A stretch of 64,000 nt of DNA, from contig OZ025214.1 in NCBI GenBank assembly GCA_964019055.1, positions 1,302,001 to 1,366,000 on the forward strand. The letters are read 5' to 3'. The stretch is from Anthopleura xanthogrammica. Its lineage: Eukaryota; Cnidaria; Anthozoa; Actiniaria; Actiniidae. The notes under the pieces were generated by a model that worked only from the letters and a program-made list of their open reading frames with translations, was not told where the DNA came from and did not search any database. The position numbers were made by a program, and so were the translations under genes. This document shows, one piece after another, positions 17,299 to 29,640 of this stretch (positions are counted from its first letter, which is position 1; every line of letters begins with the position of its first letter).

Positions 17299-17420
17299 TC
17301 TTTTCAATGAAAAGTGTACGGTTTTTTAAAAATAGCGAGCTCATAGTTACAGCTGTAAGGATATTTATAAAGTGGAGCAAGTGCAGTCAAGATTTTGAAT
17401 CGGTATCACCAAATGTTTGT

Positions 17421-17426
17421 AATAAA
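17421..17426 (+). promoter_or_regulatory. Candidate poly(A) signal AATAAA
   Basis: A canonical AATAAA lies about 120 bases past the stop of the TSP1-repeat gene, and a T-rich stretch follows closely. Confidence 0.55.
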
Positions 17427-17502
17427 AGCTTTTTTGACAGTGTATTTTGCGCGTTATATATATTGCTCATGGGTTTTTTAGGTACAGGACAATATTAAAG
17501 GC

Positions 17503-17669
17503 TAGAGTAGTTTTCGTATGACTATGAAAAACTTACGGCACGGACCGCGCCTTGGCGTGAACGCGTCAGTGCCGTGCTTGGTCTGAAAACATTCGACGTT
17601 CGGTGCCGTGTCCGCGCCGTAACCGTGTCGTGTGCCGTTACTTTTTACACTCGTACGAAATCTGCTCTA
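17503..17669. mobile_element. MITE family B, best-preserved copy
   Basis: It starts TAGAGTAGTTTTCGTATGAC and ends TCGTACGAAATCTGCTCTA. The interior is GC-rich for this genome, with GCACGGACCGCGCC and GTGCCGTGTCCGCGCCG making nested inverted motifs. No coding capacity; target duplication not resolved. Confidence 0.8.
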
Positions 17670-18019
17670 ACAGACCGGTTTACGGTATATAAGGGGCATC
17701 ATGCGTAATCAGGGCAACAAGGCTAAGGCTGCAATCGCCGCAAATAACGCAAATGTAGAAATGAACACAGGAAGCCCAAGCAATGTACTTGCACCTTATA
17801 CATAAGAATAACTAATGTAATTTTTGTAGTTAGCTTACCAACTTTTGCATGTATTTTTGCTGATATTCTTTGTCCCTGTACGCGGTTTGGAGACAATGTG
17901 ACGAGATTTAGACTATCGTTTAGCCTTTTTACGGGCAGCCCCTTGAAACTGTCCCGCGTGATCAGAAATACTTGTCTGTCAGCGGTGTATCCCCACTGGT
18001 TGTGGACTGACGTGTCAAG

Positions 18020-21000
18020 ATGGCGGACCGTCAGAGAAATGAGCTTCATTCAAAGCCTTCCAACCCTCGTCCTTCTCCTCAAGGAATATCTCTTGCAAGC
18101 CTATCTGAGCCTTTGAACTTTGGTCCAGCTCTAGTACCAACTATACAGCCAGTCGGAGTGCCTGAAAGTGCATCCACGTCTGCTCAGCAAACTCCAAGTT
18201 CAGCCTCCTCCACCTCGAATACCAGTGGTATGTCGTTTTTATCTTGAATATTTTGATTTAAAAAATGAAAAAGAAGACGAAGGAAAGCTAAATTTCACTA
18301 AGTTTTAGTTCTTATTTTGTTTTAGAGAAGGATACGTAATATAATAAGTAAATAGGTGTGCAAACACAGGCCTTGGTCCAGGTTAATCAGCTGGTAAAAG
18401 CCGATGAAAATATGCACGTAATTTGCCTCCTTGTATTTTTAGGATAAAATTACGGTATTAAAAGCATGGTTTATTTAAGAGATAATGCATTGTTAATAGA
18501 ACTTCTGGCTTTCAAAGTCAATGATTATTTTATTTGCTGTGTGATACGTGTAAAGAACACTGATATATTCATTTGTTAAGCGTTAGACTAGATTTTCATT
18601 TGAGATTTTTAATTTTTGAGATTTTTAATTTTAATGTGGGAATTGAATTACCCAAACACTTAGACATAACTCCTCACGGAATATTTTGCTGCTATTTTGC
18701 CCCCTCTGGTGACCATGACGCTTAGTATTGAAATGATAGTTTGTTTTGATCTGACATCATAGTGAAATAGGGCAATACACAATACAAGTTTGGCATTTGA
18801 TGCAAACCACTGTTTTTGAAGACCACAGACTCATTTGCTCAGCCTTAATTTTTTTTAAATATTTTTTAAAATAATAATAGCTTTATTTGGCACAGAATTC
18901 AGAAAGATTAAAACTTATTTACACTTAGCCTCATTTTTAAGTTAGCTATTCAACAACATCATTAAAAGTCTGTGGGATTGGTATTATTCATCTTGCACAT
19001 TCTTTACATTACAGTTGACTATTGGCTAATGATTTGCAAAAGTCAACTGTAATATAAAGAATGTGCAAGTTGAACAATACCAATATTTTGAATTCCCACA
19101 GACGTTTAATGATTTCGTTGAATAGCTGACTTATAAACGGGGCTAAGCCTGAGCAAATGAGTCTGTGGTCTTTAAAAACAGCAGTTTGCATCAAACGCAA
19201 AACTACCTGTAGTACTGATGTATTACAATAGAGGAAAAGTAAGGTAATGGATGTGTCCCAATGTCATTTTCTGCTCCAAATTAATGTCATCCTAATAAAG
19301 TTTTTCTGGTTAATCCAAAGTCTGCAGTACTTGATAATAGGAACAGTAGTTACTTAATCTGTAATCCTTTGATTGTATTAATTCCTTGCAGGATTGTTTC
19401 CATTGGATGCTGAGGCTGACAGTTTTTTGGGCCAGCAGCCTTCCCCTCAACAGAGGACTCCAGCTACTTCTTCCTTCCAAGGTTTCAGCACTCCTCAACA
19501 GTCTAAATCAACTCCACTAGCTACATCATCCTTTGCCTCATCTACTCCACAGCAATCAACACAGGCTGGACCTAAACACTTTACAATGGCTGGCAGTGGC
19601 AAAGATGTCGATCATTTCTTAACTCCTTCAACACGAGCACCTTCGACATTCACTACACCATCATATGGCTCTCAATCTCCTTTCTCACAGTATGCAGTAA
19701 GTACTTCTTCCCAGCAAACAGGTGCATCCACTTCACAGCCTTCTGGAATACCTCAAGGGACTCCTTTGGGACCGTCACATTTGCCATCAAGAAGAGTATA
19801 CCCAAAAGTAAACCAACAAATTGGTTATTCTCAGCCTATGGGACCTCAAGCAACACCTTCTCAGCTTCCACCTCAGATTAACCAATCTATGCCAAGTTAT
19901 CCAGCTCCTACCCAGTTTCCTGCTCAACCATTATATACACAGGGCTCCCAACCAACAATGATACCACAAGTCAATTCTGGAGCTCAAACTCCATTCATGC
20001 CCAGTAATCCCCCTCATACGTATCTACCACCACAGGGTACCCAACAGTATGGAGCAACACAGTTCCCTCAGCAAACAAACCAAGCACCAGTACTTCCTGT
20101 CGAACAACAGTTTTCTCCATCATCACCAGAAGGGGTTGTACCTACATCTTTGATAGCTCCCGTCCAGCCACATTGGTTTTACTTGAAGGAAAACAGAGCA
20201 TGGTTGCCCTTTTCCTACATTGATTCAGATTGCCTAGAGCATTCTTATAGGCTACCAGACTCTGGTGAAGATAGGATTGTTCCAACTGATGGTGGAAGAT
20301 ATGATGTGAATCTGGATAAAAGAACCAGAGAACCTGTCTACTGGGAGGAACCAGCTACTGTGGTTAGAAGATGTACTTGGTTTTATAAGGGAGAAGGAGG
20401 GACAAAACTGGTTCCTTACGAAGAAGATTTGGCTGAACGATTTGAGGTGAGTATCAGTTATCATGACTGAATGTGAGTGGAAAAAATCCTAAGACACACC
20501 CAATAACCTTCTAAAGTTAAGTAGGTTAACTCCTTTATTATATAGATACAGCTTTAGACGGATAGATAAACTTTAATAAGGCAGGGTTCCCATTCAACAA
20601 CAAGGCTGGTATCCAGCGGGGCCCTGCCTTAACCCCCTCCCCACCCCACCCCCATCCCGATAGGTAATGACCAGATGAGTCTGTAGATAGATGCTTCTTA
20701 AACCAATATTTCTATTCTATTTATCCTAGCTTTTTTTGGTTGAAGAAGCATCTAAAGTCACCAATCTATAAGACAATGCTAGAGTCTCTAATTTGTTGTC
20801 ATACTTGTTTTTTTAGAATGAGTTTCAGGCAGCAGTGCGTCAAAATCTGTGGCCAACAAGAATTAACCTCCAGGATGGAGATTATGTCATACTGCATAAT
20901 ACAAATGTAATGGTTCATTTTCAATCTGGTGAAGTTAGTGAGTGGAGTGGTGAAGACTACAAGGGTAGACCAAAAGTTGTAAGAAGAGGAGTCTTCGATA

Positions 21001-24000
21001 TGGAAGATATGATTGAGGATGGTATGTCATATATAATTATTTCCACTGTAACAGTTAGTCTTCAATTTTTATTGAACCGTCTCTAAAACAACAATATGCT
21101 TATTTACACCTTAAGTTTACATATTTAAAAATAATTTTTCAATGCTGTTTTTTTTGGAGTTAGCTAACTGGAATAACCAATCTTTGGGCTGATGTAATTA
21201 ATTCAGGGCATGGCTAGCTAACAGATCAACTTGCATGGTTTTGCAGAGAAAGGAAAACTGGAGAACCTGGAGAAAAACCCTTGAATTAAGGGCGAGACCT
21301 AAATTATATACTCTACTGACATGTGATGCCAAGTCCAGGAATCGAACCTGAGACTCCAGAGGTAAAGAGGCAAGTGTGCTACTGCTATGCTACCCTTGAT
21401 TCCCTTATCTTGTCTGATCTTAAAATAATCTTACCTTACTTTTAGGTGAGCCTGCACAGATAGACCATCTAGTATTTGTAATCCATGGTATTGGGCCTAT
21501 AGCTGACTTAAGATTTAGAAATATTGTAGAATGTGGTAAGTAACAGTTTATACAGATTCCCTATGTCAAAGAGATGGGAGAAAGGAAAAAGAGGGGAAGG
21601 AAGAAGAGATGTGGAGAGAAATGAACCGGGAAAGGAAGAAAGAAAAGGAAAAGGAAAAGAGGATAGGATGGAAGGGACAAGAAGTAAGAGAATGAACTAA
21701 CTGAAAAAGGGAGGGGCAAAATTGAGAATGGAAAGCATAGATGAGAAGTGGATAGAAGGGAGCAATAAGGAAAATGGAATAGAGTTGGGAAGGAAAAGAA
21801 AGAGGAATAAAGTGAAAAAAGAGTGATGCACATTATAACTGTATAACGGAATAGGAAATTAAGAGGAAAGAAGAGAAGTAGAAGGGGAATAAATGAGAAT
21901 ATAGAATGGGATGACAATAATATGGGATCCGAAATTATATTATTTTTTAGGCCTTAATTATTCTTAATTGTGTTTTGTTAGTTGATGACCTTCGCATTGT
22001 GACTTTATCCATGTTAAATGAACATCATGAAGAATTGGCCAAAGGACGTCTGATTGGTCGCATAGAGTATCTTCCTGTCCAATGGCATTCCAAGTTACAC
22101 AATGATTCAACTGGAGTTGACCAGTAAGAAATGATTTACATAGATTGATACATTGATTGATTTAGACTTGCGCACTGTGATTGGTTGAGTGAACTGATTT
22201 ATAAGATGATATTCACTGGTCAAGCATACCTGACTTTCATCTTTTCATATTCAAGCCTTAAATTATGTCTCAGTAAATATTCACCGATATCCACTTCACC
22301 TTCGGTTGATTATATTATTGTTGATTATCATCATCATTAATAATAAGGCGATTCCTGGCTTAGCAATTAGTGAGGATGATGGTTGATGATAAATCATGAT
22401 TGATCATGATGATTGATGGTGGTGATGATGGTTGTGGTGGTGGTGGTAGTGATGACAAAGATAATGTCAACAACAATGATAATAATATAATTATGGAGAT
22501 ATGGATGTTAAGCATGATGCTTTCATAGAAATTTTTAAACCATATTTACGTTGCAGTATAGGTATCATATTTATTATATATGTTTTTCTTGAATTTCAGG
22601 CAATTGCACTCCATAACTCTACCAAGTATCACCAGGCTAAGAGATTTCACAAACAGTACTTTACTTGACATATTATTCTACACAAGTCCAACTTACTGCC
22701 AGGTATTGAATTTTCTCTGTTGACATCTAGGGTCTGAACTCTGGTCTGTTTAATTTGTATGCCTTCAACTTAGCCACGTTAAGCTGCATCCTTCGCAATT
22801 CAGCAGTTAGAGCTGCAAGAAAAGATGATAAGCCACTTTAACAAGAATCCATTATTTCTGGTGCTAGTTAGTTTTTAATCCGTGTTTTCTGTTTTCAGAC
22901 TATTGTGGACACAGTTGGTTCAGAGATGAAAAGACTTCTTGATGTTTTCAGAAAACGAAATCCTTTGTTCAAGGGAGAGGTTTCTGTCTGTGGGCACAGC
23001 CTTGGTATGTTATTTATCCATTGAATCATCTTGCAAATTATGTTTCCTTATATTTGAAGAGTCTCAAAGTCTGAATTTAGCATTAGGTAGTTTAGATTCA
23101 TGTGAATGGCAAATACCAAATATCAGGTTGACCTTTGGCTATTACTGTAATTAATATATTTAACTCTTCTTTGTTAATGTCGTTAATACAGGTTCAAGTA
23201 TCATGTTTGATATTCTGTATCATCAGAAGGACCAATCAAATCCAGATGTTAAATCCAAACCTGCTTCAGACAGGTATGCATTAATAGAAGAGTACTTAAT
23301 TTTGCTGATTATTTCTTTAAAACGTTTAAACTGCCAGGCCAGGGGGGGGGGGGGATGGTCCTCATGAAAATTTTGTTGTCATAATGTGTAGTAATACTGG
23401 CAACAAATTTGTGCAACTTTTTTAATACAAAATTGTTGCGTTGCAAGTTGCAGAGAGAATGTTTCTTGTATTACTTCTCTGCACAAACAAATTTTCATTG
23501 TCGCAAAGAGTAGAGAGAGCTTCAGTGAAATTGTGTTTTGCAGGAGTGGTGATATGAGCAACATTCTCTCACAGCTACGAGAACAAAAAAACAAGAGTAA
23601 TTTTTTCCCTTGACATTTGTTATTATAGCAGAACAAATACTGGTACTCCACAGCCAACCATACCAGAAGAACTAGATGAATCTGATGAAGATGATAATAT
23701 TGATGCCAGTCCTAGCCTGTCTGAAGTATTAAACCAGTTGGGATTAAATGAATATGAACCAACCTTTGAAGCAGAGAAAATTGATATGGAAACTCTTGTA
23801 AGTAGATTTCTTCTGGTAATACGACAGTCAATCGATAATTGGCTGATAGACTACCATCAAACAGTTATTAATTGGCCGACAGGTGAACAACAAACAGCTG
23901 TTAATCAACTGACTGTCAGTACTAAATTCTTTCATGATAATTCATTTAATAATTAAAATTATTTTCCTCAGCTGTCATTCAGTGATTCTGATATCAAAGA

Positions 24001-26987
24001 GATTGGCCTGCCAATGGGTCCACGGAAGAAGATCACAGGATACTTAAAACAGCATATGTTATTACAGGTAAAAAGCATCAGACATCCATCACAGGCAAGT
24101 TAATCAGCCAATCACCACTAAGCATTGACCATAAGTCAAACAGACAAGGAGTGGTCAACGCTGTATGTAATTGTTCATTGTCAATCAGTCAACTTATCAC
24201 CACGAATGATCAGTGCCCAATCAGTCAACCAATCATCACTATCAACCATAAACCATGCTGTCAATCAGTCAACTTATCACCATGAATGATCAGTGCCCAA
24301 TCAGTCAACCAATCATCACTATCAACCATAAACCATGCTGTCAATCAGTCAACTTATCACCATGAATAATCAGTGCCCAATCAGTCAACCAATAATCACT
24401 ATCAACCATAAACCATGCTGTCAATCAGTCAACTTATCACCATGAATAATCAGTGCCCAATCAGTCAACCAATCATCACTATCAACCATAAACTATGCTG
24501 TCAATCAGTCAACCAATCAAAACTCACCATGTATGACCAATGGTCAATCAGTCAACCAATCACCATAATTGTACAAGTCATGTTTTAATCAGTGATAAGG
24601 TACCAAATAATCATGACAGCCAACTGATTCAGAAATACTTGCATTTACCAGGAAAAACGAAGAGAAGAGAAATCCAATAGAGCTAATGCAAGGGCTGAAG
24701 CCAGGGCTATCAAAGCCTTGAAAAAGTCCCAGGAAGATCAAGATAACCTATCCAGTAGTTCTGCCCAATCACTTACAGCAGTTGAAAGTGTTGAGGTCCT
24801 GTATCACCAGGGAATGGCAGGAACTGGCCAACCATTTGTCAGATATCCACAATTACACTTTAAACCTTTTGCTATGTTTGCCTTGGGGTCTCCTATCGGC
24901 ATGTTCATGACTGTTAGGTGAGTTAGTACTGATACTTTATATACTAGTATTATTGGTATCAATAATCAGCTGATTGAATTTTCTGAATTCCATTATCAGC
25001 CTAAAATGACGAATAGGGAAGAGTGGAGAGGGAAGGAAATTGGACGAATATTATTAATATTATTTCTTATTAATAACTTGACATTCAGCTGATAAAATTA
25101 AACAACAAACTGAAAATGATGTCTATCTATATAGCAATCTGTCCCCTACATGCCCTTCGACATGTCAATTACTGTGATTCTCAATATTCTATGAACTTAG
25201 TTGCATGTTTCCCACTGGAATTTGGTTTTCATGTCGCCAGTCAAAAATATAAAAGGTACTGACTGATTAGTTTTGATTGATGGCAGATAAAAATTCAATT
25301 TTGCAACATCAAGCTATTGAAAAGTCTGAGTTCACAGAAAATTGAGAATCACTGTAAACTTTGACTTATAGCTGGTTTAAGTATACTGCATTGTCATAAT
25401 AATTTTCTCTTGGTTTTAGGGGTGTGGATCAGGTTGGACCAGACTATCAGCTGCCGACATGCCCAAAATTCTTTAATGTTTTTCATCCAGTGAGTAGATT
25501 ATTAGATATGAAGCCTTGAAGCCATTGTCTTTTATCATGAAATGAATAATAACTATTGACCTAGTACTGACTCTTTTTTCTTTGTTTTTGTAATTTTCTT
25601 CAGTTTGACCCAGTGGCTTACAAGATAGAACCCATAGTAGATCCAACATTTGCAATCCCTCCAGTCATGTTACCTCACCATAAGGGTAGAAAAAGGATGC
25701 ATCTAGGTAAGTATATTTAAATGAAGTTGGAAGATTGTTATAAGACATAAAGCTCAATTACGGACAACTTTTTCAACTTTTCCTTTCCATTTTTAGAGCT
25801 ACGGGATAATCTAAGTCGTTTTGGTGCCAATCTCAAAGCCAGTCTTATTGAATCTGTACGGATGACATGGGAATCAATTAATGAGTTTGCCAGAGCTCAC
25901 ACTAGTGCAAGTGGTTATGTCACCACAGAGTCGGAAACAGAACCACCTCCAACACCTTCCTCCACGACAAGCGACTCATCAGAAGGTATTTCTAGCAATA
26001 GGATGAATGTGATATGCCCTAGGTTCATACACATGTACTGATTGAGCTAGAATTCTTCATTTGGTAATGATCCTGAGACCTGTGTTCCAGCAGTCAAATA
26101 GCCCCACTTCCGAGATATGCTTCACTTGTCACACACAAAGGTTTCAATGTGAGGCTCCATGCTAAATGCACAGTGATTCGTCACAGGAGAAAAGAATAAA
26201 TTTAATTTAGCACGGAGCCTCGTACTGAAACTTTTGTGTGTGACAAGCAAGGCATATCAGAAATGGGGTTTCAAAAAGTTTTGGATCACAGTACGTTTAG
26301 ACACCAAGTCTTTGTCTATGATGGTAGTGAAGCAAATCTGAGATTCATCAAAAATTTTGAAAATTAATTTTGGTATGGGCTAGGCTATCTCTTGTAAAGT
26401 TCACTTTTGACAAGTGTGGTATTGGGTATGCTATAACTCTGCTTATGGTTTTATGATTGCAGATGAAAGGGCTCGCCATGAATTGACAATCAAAATAGGC
26501 CAAATGAATGGTGGTAACAGAATAGACTATGTTCTGCAAGAAAAACCAATTGAAAGTCTGAATGAGTATTTGTTTGCTCTTAGCAGTCATGTGTGTTACT
26601 GGTAGGTACCTAGTTCTTTTCCTCTTTTCTTACCACAGGAAGCCCAAACAGAAGCCCTTACTAATTGCATAAATTTAATATATGTTTATTAATGATTTAA
26701 ATGAATATTTGTTGATTAATTCACTTTTGGAACATAAGCTATTATCCCAGTTAAAATATGAAGGAATATTTGTTAAAGTTAACAAAATGGAGTGGTCCTA
26801 GTATTGAGCTGTGAGGAACTCCTGAAGTCAGATCAAGTCTTTTACTTGCTTGTTTTCATGTGAATCAAAATCGTTTCTCACTCATATCTTATATTATTTC
26901 TATTGTTTCAGGTTATCAGAGGACACAGCTCTTTTTATGTTAAGAGAGATATACAAAGAGGCAAGTTCATCATCTGAAATACAATGA
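18020..26987 (+). CDS. SEC23IP: SEC23-interacting protein (p125-like, DDHD family)
   Basis: Acts at ER exit sites, binding SEC23 and phosphoinositides. Exons: 18020-18227, 19392-20446, 20817-21021, 21446-21535, 21982-22123, 22600-22702, 22899-23004, 23192-23273, 23629-23797, 23972-24067, 24652-24917, 25420-25489, 25604-25706, 25797-25985, 26463-26601, 26912-26987; total 1032 residues, against about 1000 in human. Residues 1-320 are Pro/Gln/Ser-rich, the expected SEC23-binding part. A WWE-type domain begins near 329 ([14 protein letters not shown]), followed by [24 protein letters not shown] and [13 protein letters not shown] form the lipase-like core with the serine intact. SAM is at [12 protein letters not shown] to [15 protein letters not shown] has [10 protein letters not shown] and [14 protein letters not shown]. 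The C-terminus matches the SEC23IP signature [11 protein letters not shown] and [13 protein letters not shown] rather than DDHD1/2. Confidence 0.96.
18785..19204. mobile_element. Long foldback element in SEC23IP intron 1
   Basis: Two arms of about 200 bases are inverted: AAGTTTGGCATTTGATGCAA on the left against TTGCATCAAACGCAAAACT on the right; inner arms share CTTGCACATTCTTTA and TAAAGAATGTGCAAG. The central loop is short. Arm divergence is modest apart from an AT-rich insertion near 18848-18900. MITE-like, non-coding. Confidence 0.85.
21235..21410 (-). mobile_element. tRNA-derived SINE, antisense copy
   Basis: On the minus strand it carries the B-box-like GGTTCGATTCCTGG and the downstream CTCCAGTTTTCC motif shared by the SINEs at 52367 and 58075. 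It lies in a SEC23IP intron. Confidence 0.6.
21560..21920. repeat. Polypurine tract (GA-rich)
   Basis: About 350 bases with almost only A and G on the plus strand. The apparent 118-aa Phe/Ser/Leu-rich frame on the other strand reflects this composition. It sits in the SEC23IP intron before the exon at 21982. Confidence 0.8.
22325..22500. repeat. Degenerate GAT/GGT repeat
   Basis: An interrupted triplet-like tract (GATGATTGATGGTGGTGATG) in a SEC23IP intron. Similar in style to the repeats at 898 and 2360. Confidence 0.7.
23391..23590. mobile_element. Degraded GCAAC-rich foldback relative
   Basis: Motifs TTGTGCAAC, TTGTTGCGTTGCAAGTTGCAG and GAGCAACATTCTCTC recall the better-preserved element at 47498-47670. 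It lies in a SEC23IP intron just before the exon at 23629. Confidence 0.4.
24181..24540. repeat. 80-bp minisatellite, about 4.5 copies
   Basis: Units start TCAATCAGTCAACTTATCAC at 24181, 24261, 24341, 24421 and (diverging) 24501. Copies differ at only a few bases, and a sub-period (CAATCAGTCAAC) occurs within each unit. It lies in the SEC23IP intron between the SAM and DDHD exons; related single motifs extend from about 24080 to 24570. Confidence 0.93.
26113..26259. mobile_element. Foldback element
   Basis: GATATGCTTCACTTGTCACA on the left is the near inverse of GTGTGACAAGCAAGGCATATC on the right, with inner arms GTGAGGCTCCATGCTAAAT and TTTAGCACGGAGCCTCGTAC. About 147 bp, in a SEC23IP intron. 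Confidence 0.75.
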
Positions 26988-28189
26988 GGGAAACATGACT
27001 AATAATTATGGTCATAAATATCAGCTTTTTTAAAGAGGTAATCCAAGAGGTCATCGTGCTTGTTCTCGATATGGTCACAAATATCAGCTTTTTTAAGAGG
27101 TCATCCAAGAGGTCATCATGCTCATTTGGACTCAGATGAGGACAAAACCAATTGCATTTTTCTATTCAAAATACATATGAGGAAAAACTTAAAACCCTGA
27201 TGCATGGATGAATATTTGGCTTCTAACAGTACTCAATATGACTATGCAAAATACTATAAGCAGTTGCTGAGTGACAATGGCATTCTATTCAAACTCAGGG
27301 AAGAATACCGGTGCAAAATACAATGATCCAAGGCTTTTTGGACAGAGGGAAGAAAGGGAAACTGATGCCAACCATTATAATTTATAGTTTAGCAATCTGT
27401 GAAATTCAACACAGACATACACTGACAGGAAGCACAGGTGAAGTGTGCTGCTAATGCCTCTTGTCGCGCCAATGAAACCTGGGCTACAGTAGAGACCTGC
27501 GAGGCTCAGTGCTATGAGAGTAGAGTTGCTTGTTGTTCCTCTCATGTGCTTCGAGGTTTTTTTTCTGGGTTCTCCAGTTTTCCTCCTTCCTTAAAGTGCA
27601 TATAAGCCCTACAGGATGGCTTCATGATCCTTATAAAATAAATAAGAATGGCGTTTACTATTCTTTGGTATCTCTTTTTGTTGCCGAGTTTCAGCCACTC
27701 TTGATTAATTCTCGCAGAGATATTCTTTATTTGATGATTTGACTTTTGATGAGGTCTTAAAATGACGTCATCACTTTGTATTTTTTTATTGAATATCTCG
27801 GCAACGAAAAAGATATATCAAAGAATAGTAAACACCATTCTTATTTATTTTATAAGGGCTTTTGAATCATGAAGCCATCCTGTAGGGCTTATATCCTCTT
27901 TAAAAATCAACTTCAAAATTAATTCCAATTCGATCTTAAGCTTTCACCTACTATTTCGAGCCTAGCTCTGTTGTGATTGTCCCGCTGTGATACAACAGCC
28001 AACAGCCAAAGCTTAATTGAAAGAAAGCCAGCATTAAAATTTACTTTCCCTCTTTTCAATTCTCATTGGAGAAGTAAGAAAGAGAAGCTCAGAGATGTGG
28101 ATTTGGATAGGGAGAGTTTATCAGCAGTAGATATAGAAATTAAATGTAATATATGCAACAGAAATTAGTTCTTACAAATAAAATGATTA
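26988..28189. other. SEC23IP 3' flank before the satellite
   Basis: Just after the stop, about 27010-27120 holds a 70-base imperfect tandem duplication (AATATCAGCTTTTTTAA ... GGTCATC). A SINE-like GGGTTCTCCAGTTTTCCTCC tail is at 27560-27595 and a long foldback at 27590-27904. No gene is seen. Confidence 0.6.
27590..27904. mobile_element. Long foldback (MITE-like) element
   Basis: Arms of about 100 bases: TTAAAGTGCATATAAGCCC, then CTACAGGATGGCTTCATGAT on the left; ATCATGAAGCCATCCTGTAG, then GGGCTTATATCCTCTTTAA on the right. Inner arms share AGAATGGCGTTTACTATTCT and its inverse. A unique spacer of about 100 bases contains TGACGTCATCA. Arm identity is high, so insertion is fairly recent. Confidence 0.88.
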
Positions 28190-29640
28190 ATTAAAAATAT
28201 ATCTTTCTTTAAAAGCTCTTTTGCATACTTCATAAATAATGGATATTTTTTCAAGAGGTGTGAAAATGGTCCAAAACGATTCAAAACCATGGGCTATAGC
28301 CCATGCTTTTTGCCTGAAAATGGCCAAAAATGACCTATTTTGCATCCTTCATAAATAATGGATATTTTTTCAAAAGGTGTGAAAATGGTCCAAAACGAGT
28401 CAAAACCATGGGCTATAGTCCATGCTTTTTGCCTGAAAATGGCCAAAAATGACCTATTTTGCATCCTTCATAAATAATGGATATTTTTTCAGAGGTGTGA
28501 AAATTGTCCAAAACGAGTCAAAACCATGGGCTATAGCCCATGCTTTTGGCCTGAAAATGGCCAAAAATGACCTATTTTTCATCCTTCATAAATAATGGAT
28601 ATCTCTTCAAAAGGTGTGAAAATGGTCCAAAACGATTCAAAACCGTGGGCTATAGCCCATGCTTTTTGCCTTGAAATGGCCAAAAATGGCCTATTTTTCA
28701 TCCTTCATAAATAATGCATATTTTTCAGAGGTGTGAAAATGGTCCAAAACGAGTCAAAACCATGGGCTATAGCCCATGCTTTTTGCCTGAAAATGGCCAA
28801 AAATGACCTATTTTTCATCCTTCATAAATAATGCATATTTTTTCAGAGGTGTGAAAATGGTCCAAAACGAGTCAAAACCATGGGCTATAGCCCATGCTTT
28901 TGGCCTGAAAATGGCCAAAAATGACCTTTTTTGCATCCTTCATAAATAATGCATATTTTTTCAAAAGGTGTGAAAATGGTCCAAAACGAGTCAAAACCAT
29001 GGGCTATAGTCCATGCTTTTTCCCTGAAAATGGCCAAAAATGGCCTATTTTGCATCCTTCATAAATAATGGATATTTTTTCAAGAGTTGTGAAAATGGTC
29101 CAAAACGAGTCAAAACCATGGGCTATAGTCCATGCTTTTTGCCTGAAAATGGCCAAAAATGACCTATTTTTCATCCTTCATAAATAATGCATATTTTTTC
29201 AAAAGGTGTGAAAATGGTCCAAAACGAGTCAAAACCATGGGCTATAGCCCATGCTTTTTGCCTGAAAATGGCCAAAAATGACCTATTTTTCATCCTTCAT
29301 AAATAATGGTATTTTTTCAAGGTGTGAAAATGGTCCAAAACGAGTCAAAACCATGGGCTATAGCCCATGCTTTTGGCCTGAAAATGGCCAAAAATGACCT
29401 TTTTTCCATCCTTCATAAATAATGGATATTTTTTCAAGAGGTGTGAAAATGGTCCGAAACGAGTCAAAACCATGGGCTATAGCCCATGCTTTTTGCCTGA
29501 AAATGGCCAAAAATGACCTTTTTTGCATCCTTCATAAATAATGCATATTTTTTCAAGAGGTGTGAAAATGGTCCAAAACGAGTCAAAACCATGCGCTATA
29601 GTCCATGCTTTTTGCCTGAAAATGGCCAAAAATGGCCTAT

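Larger units (their letters stand above)
17299..18019. other. Intergenic region between TSP1-repeat gene and SEC23IP
   Basis: It contains the poly(A) signal at 17421-17426, MITE family B at 17503-17669, and presumably the SEC23IP promoter and 5' UTR. The minus-strand frame at 17723-18049 has no supporting features. Confidence 0.55.
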
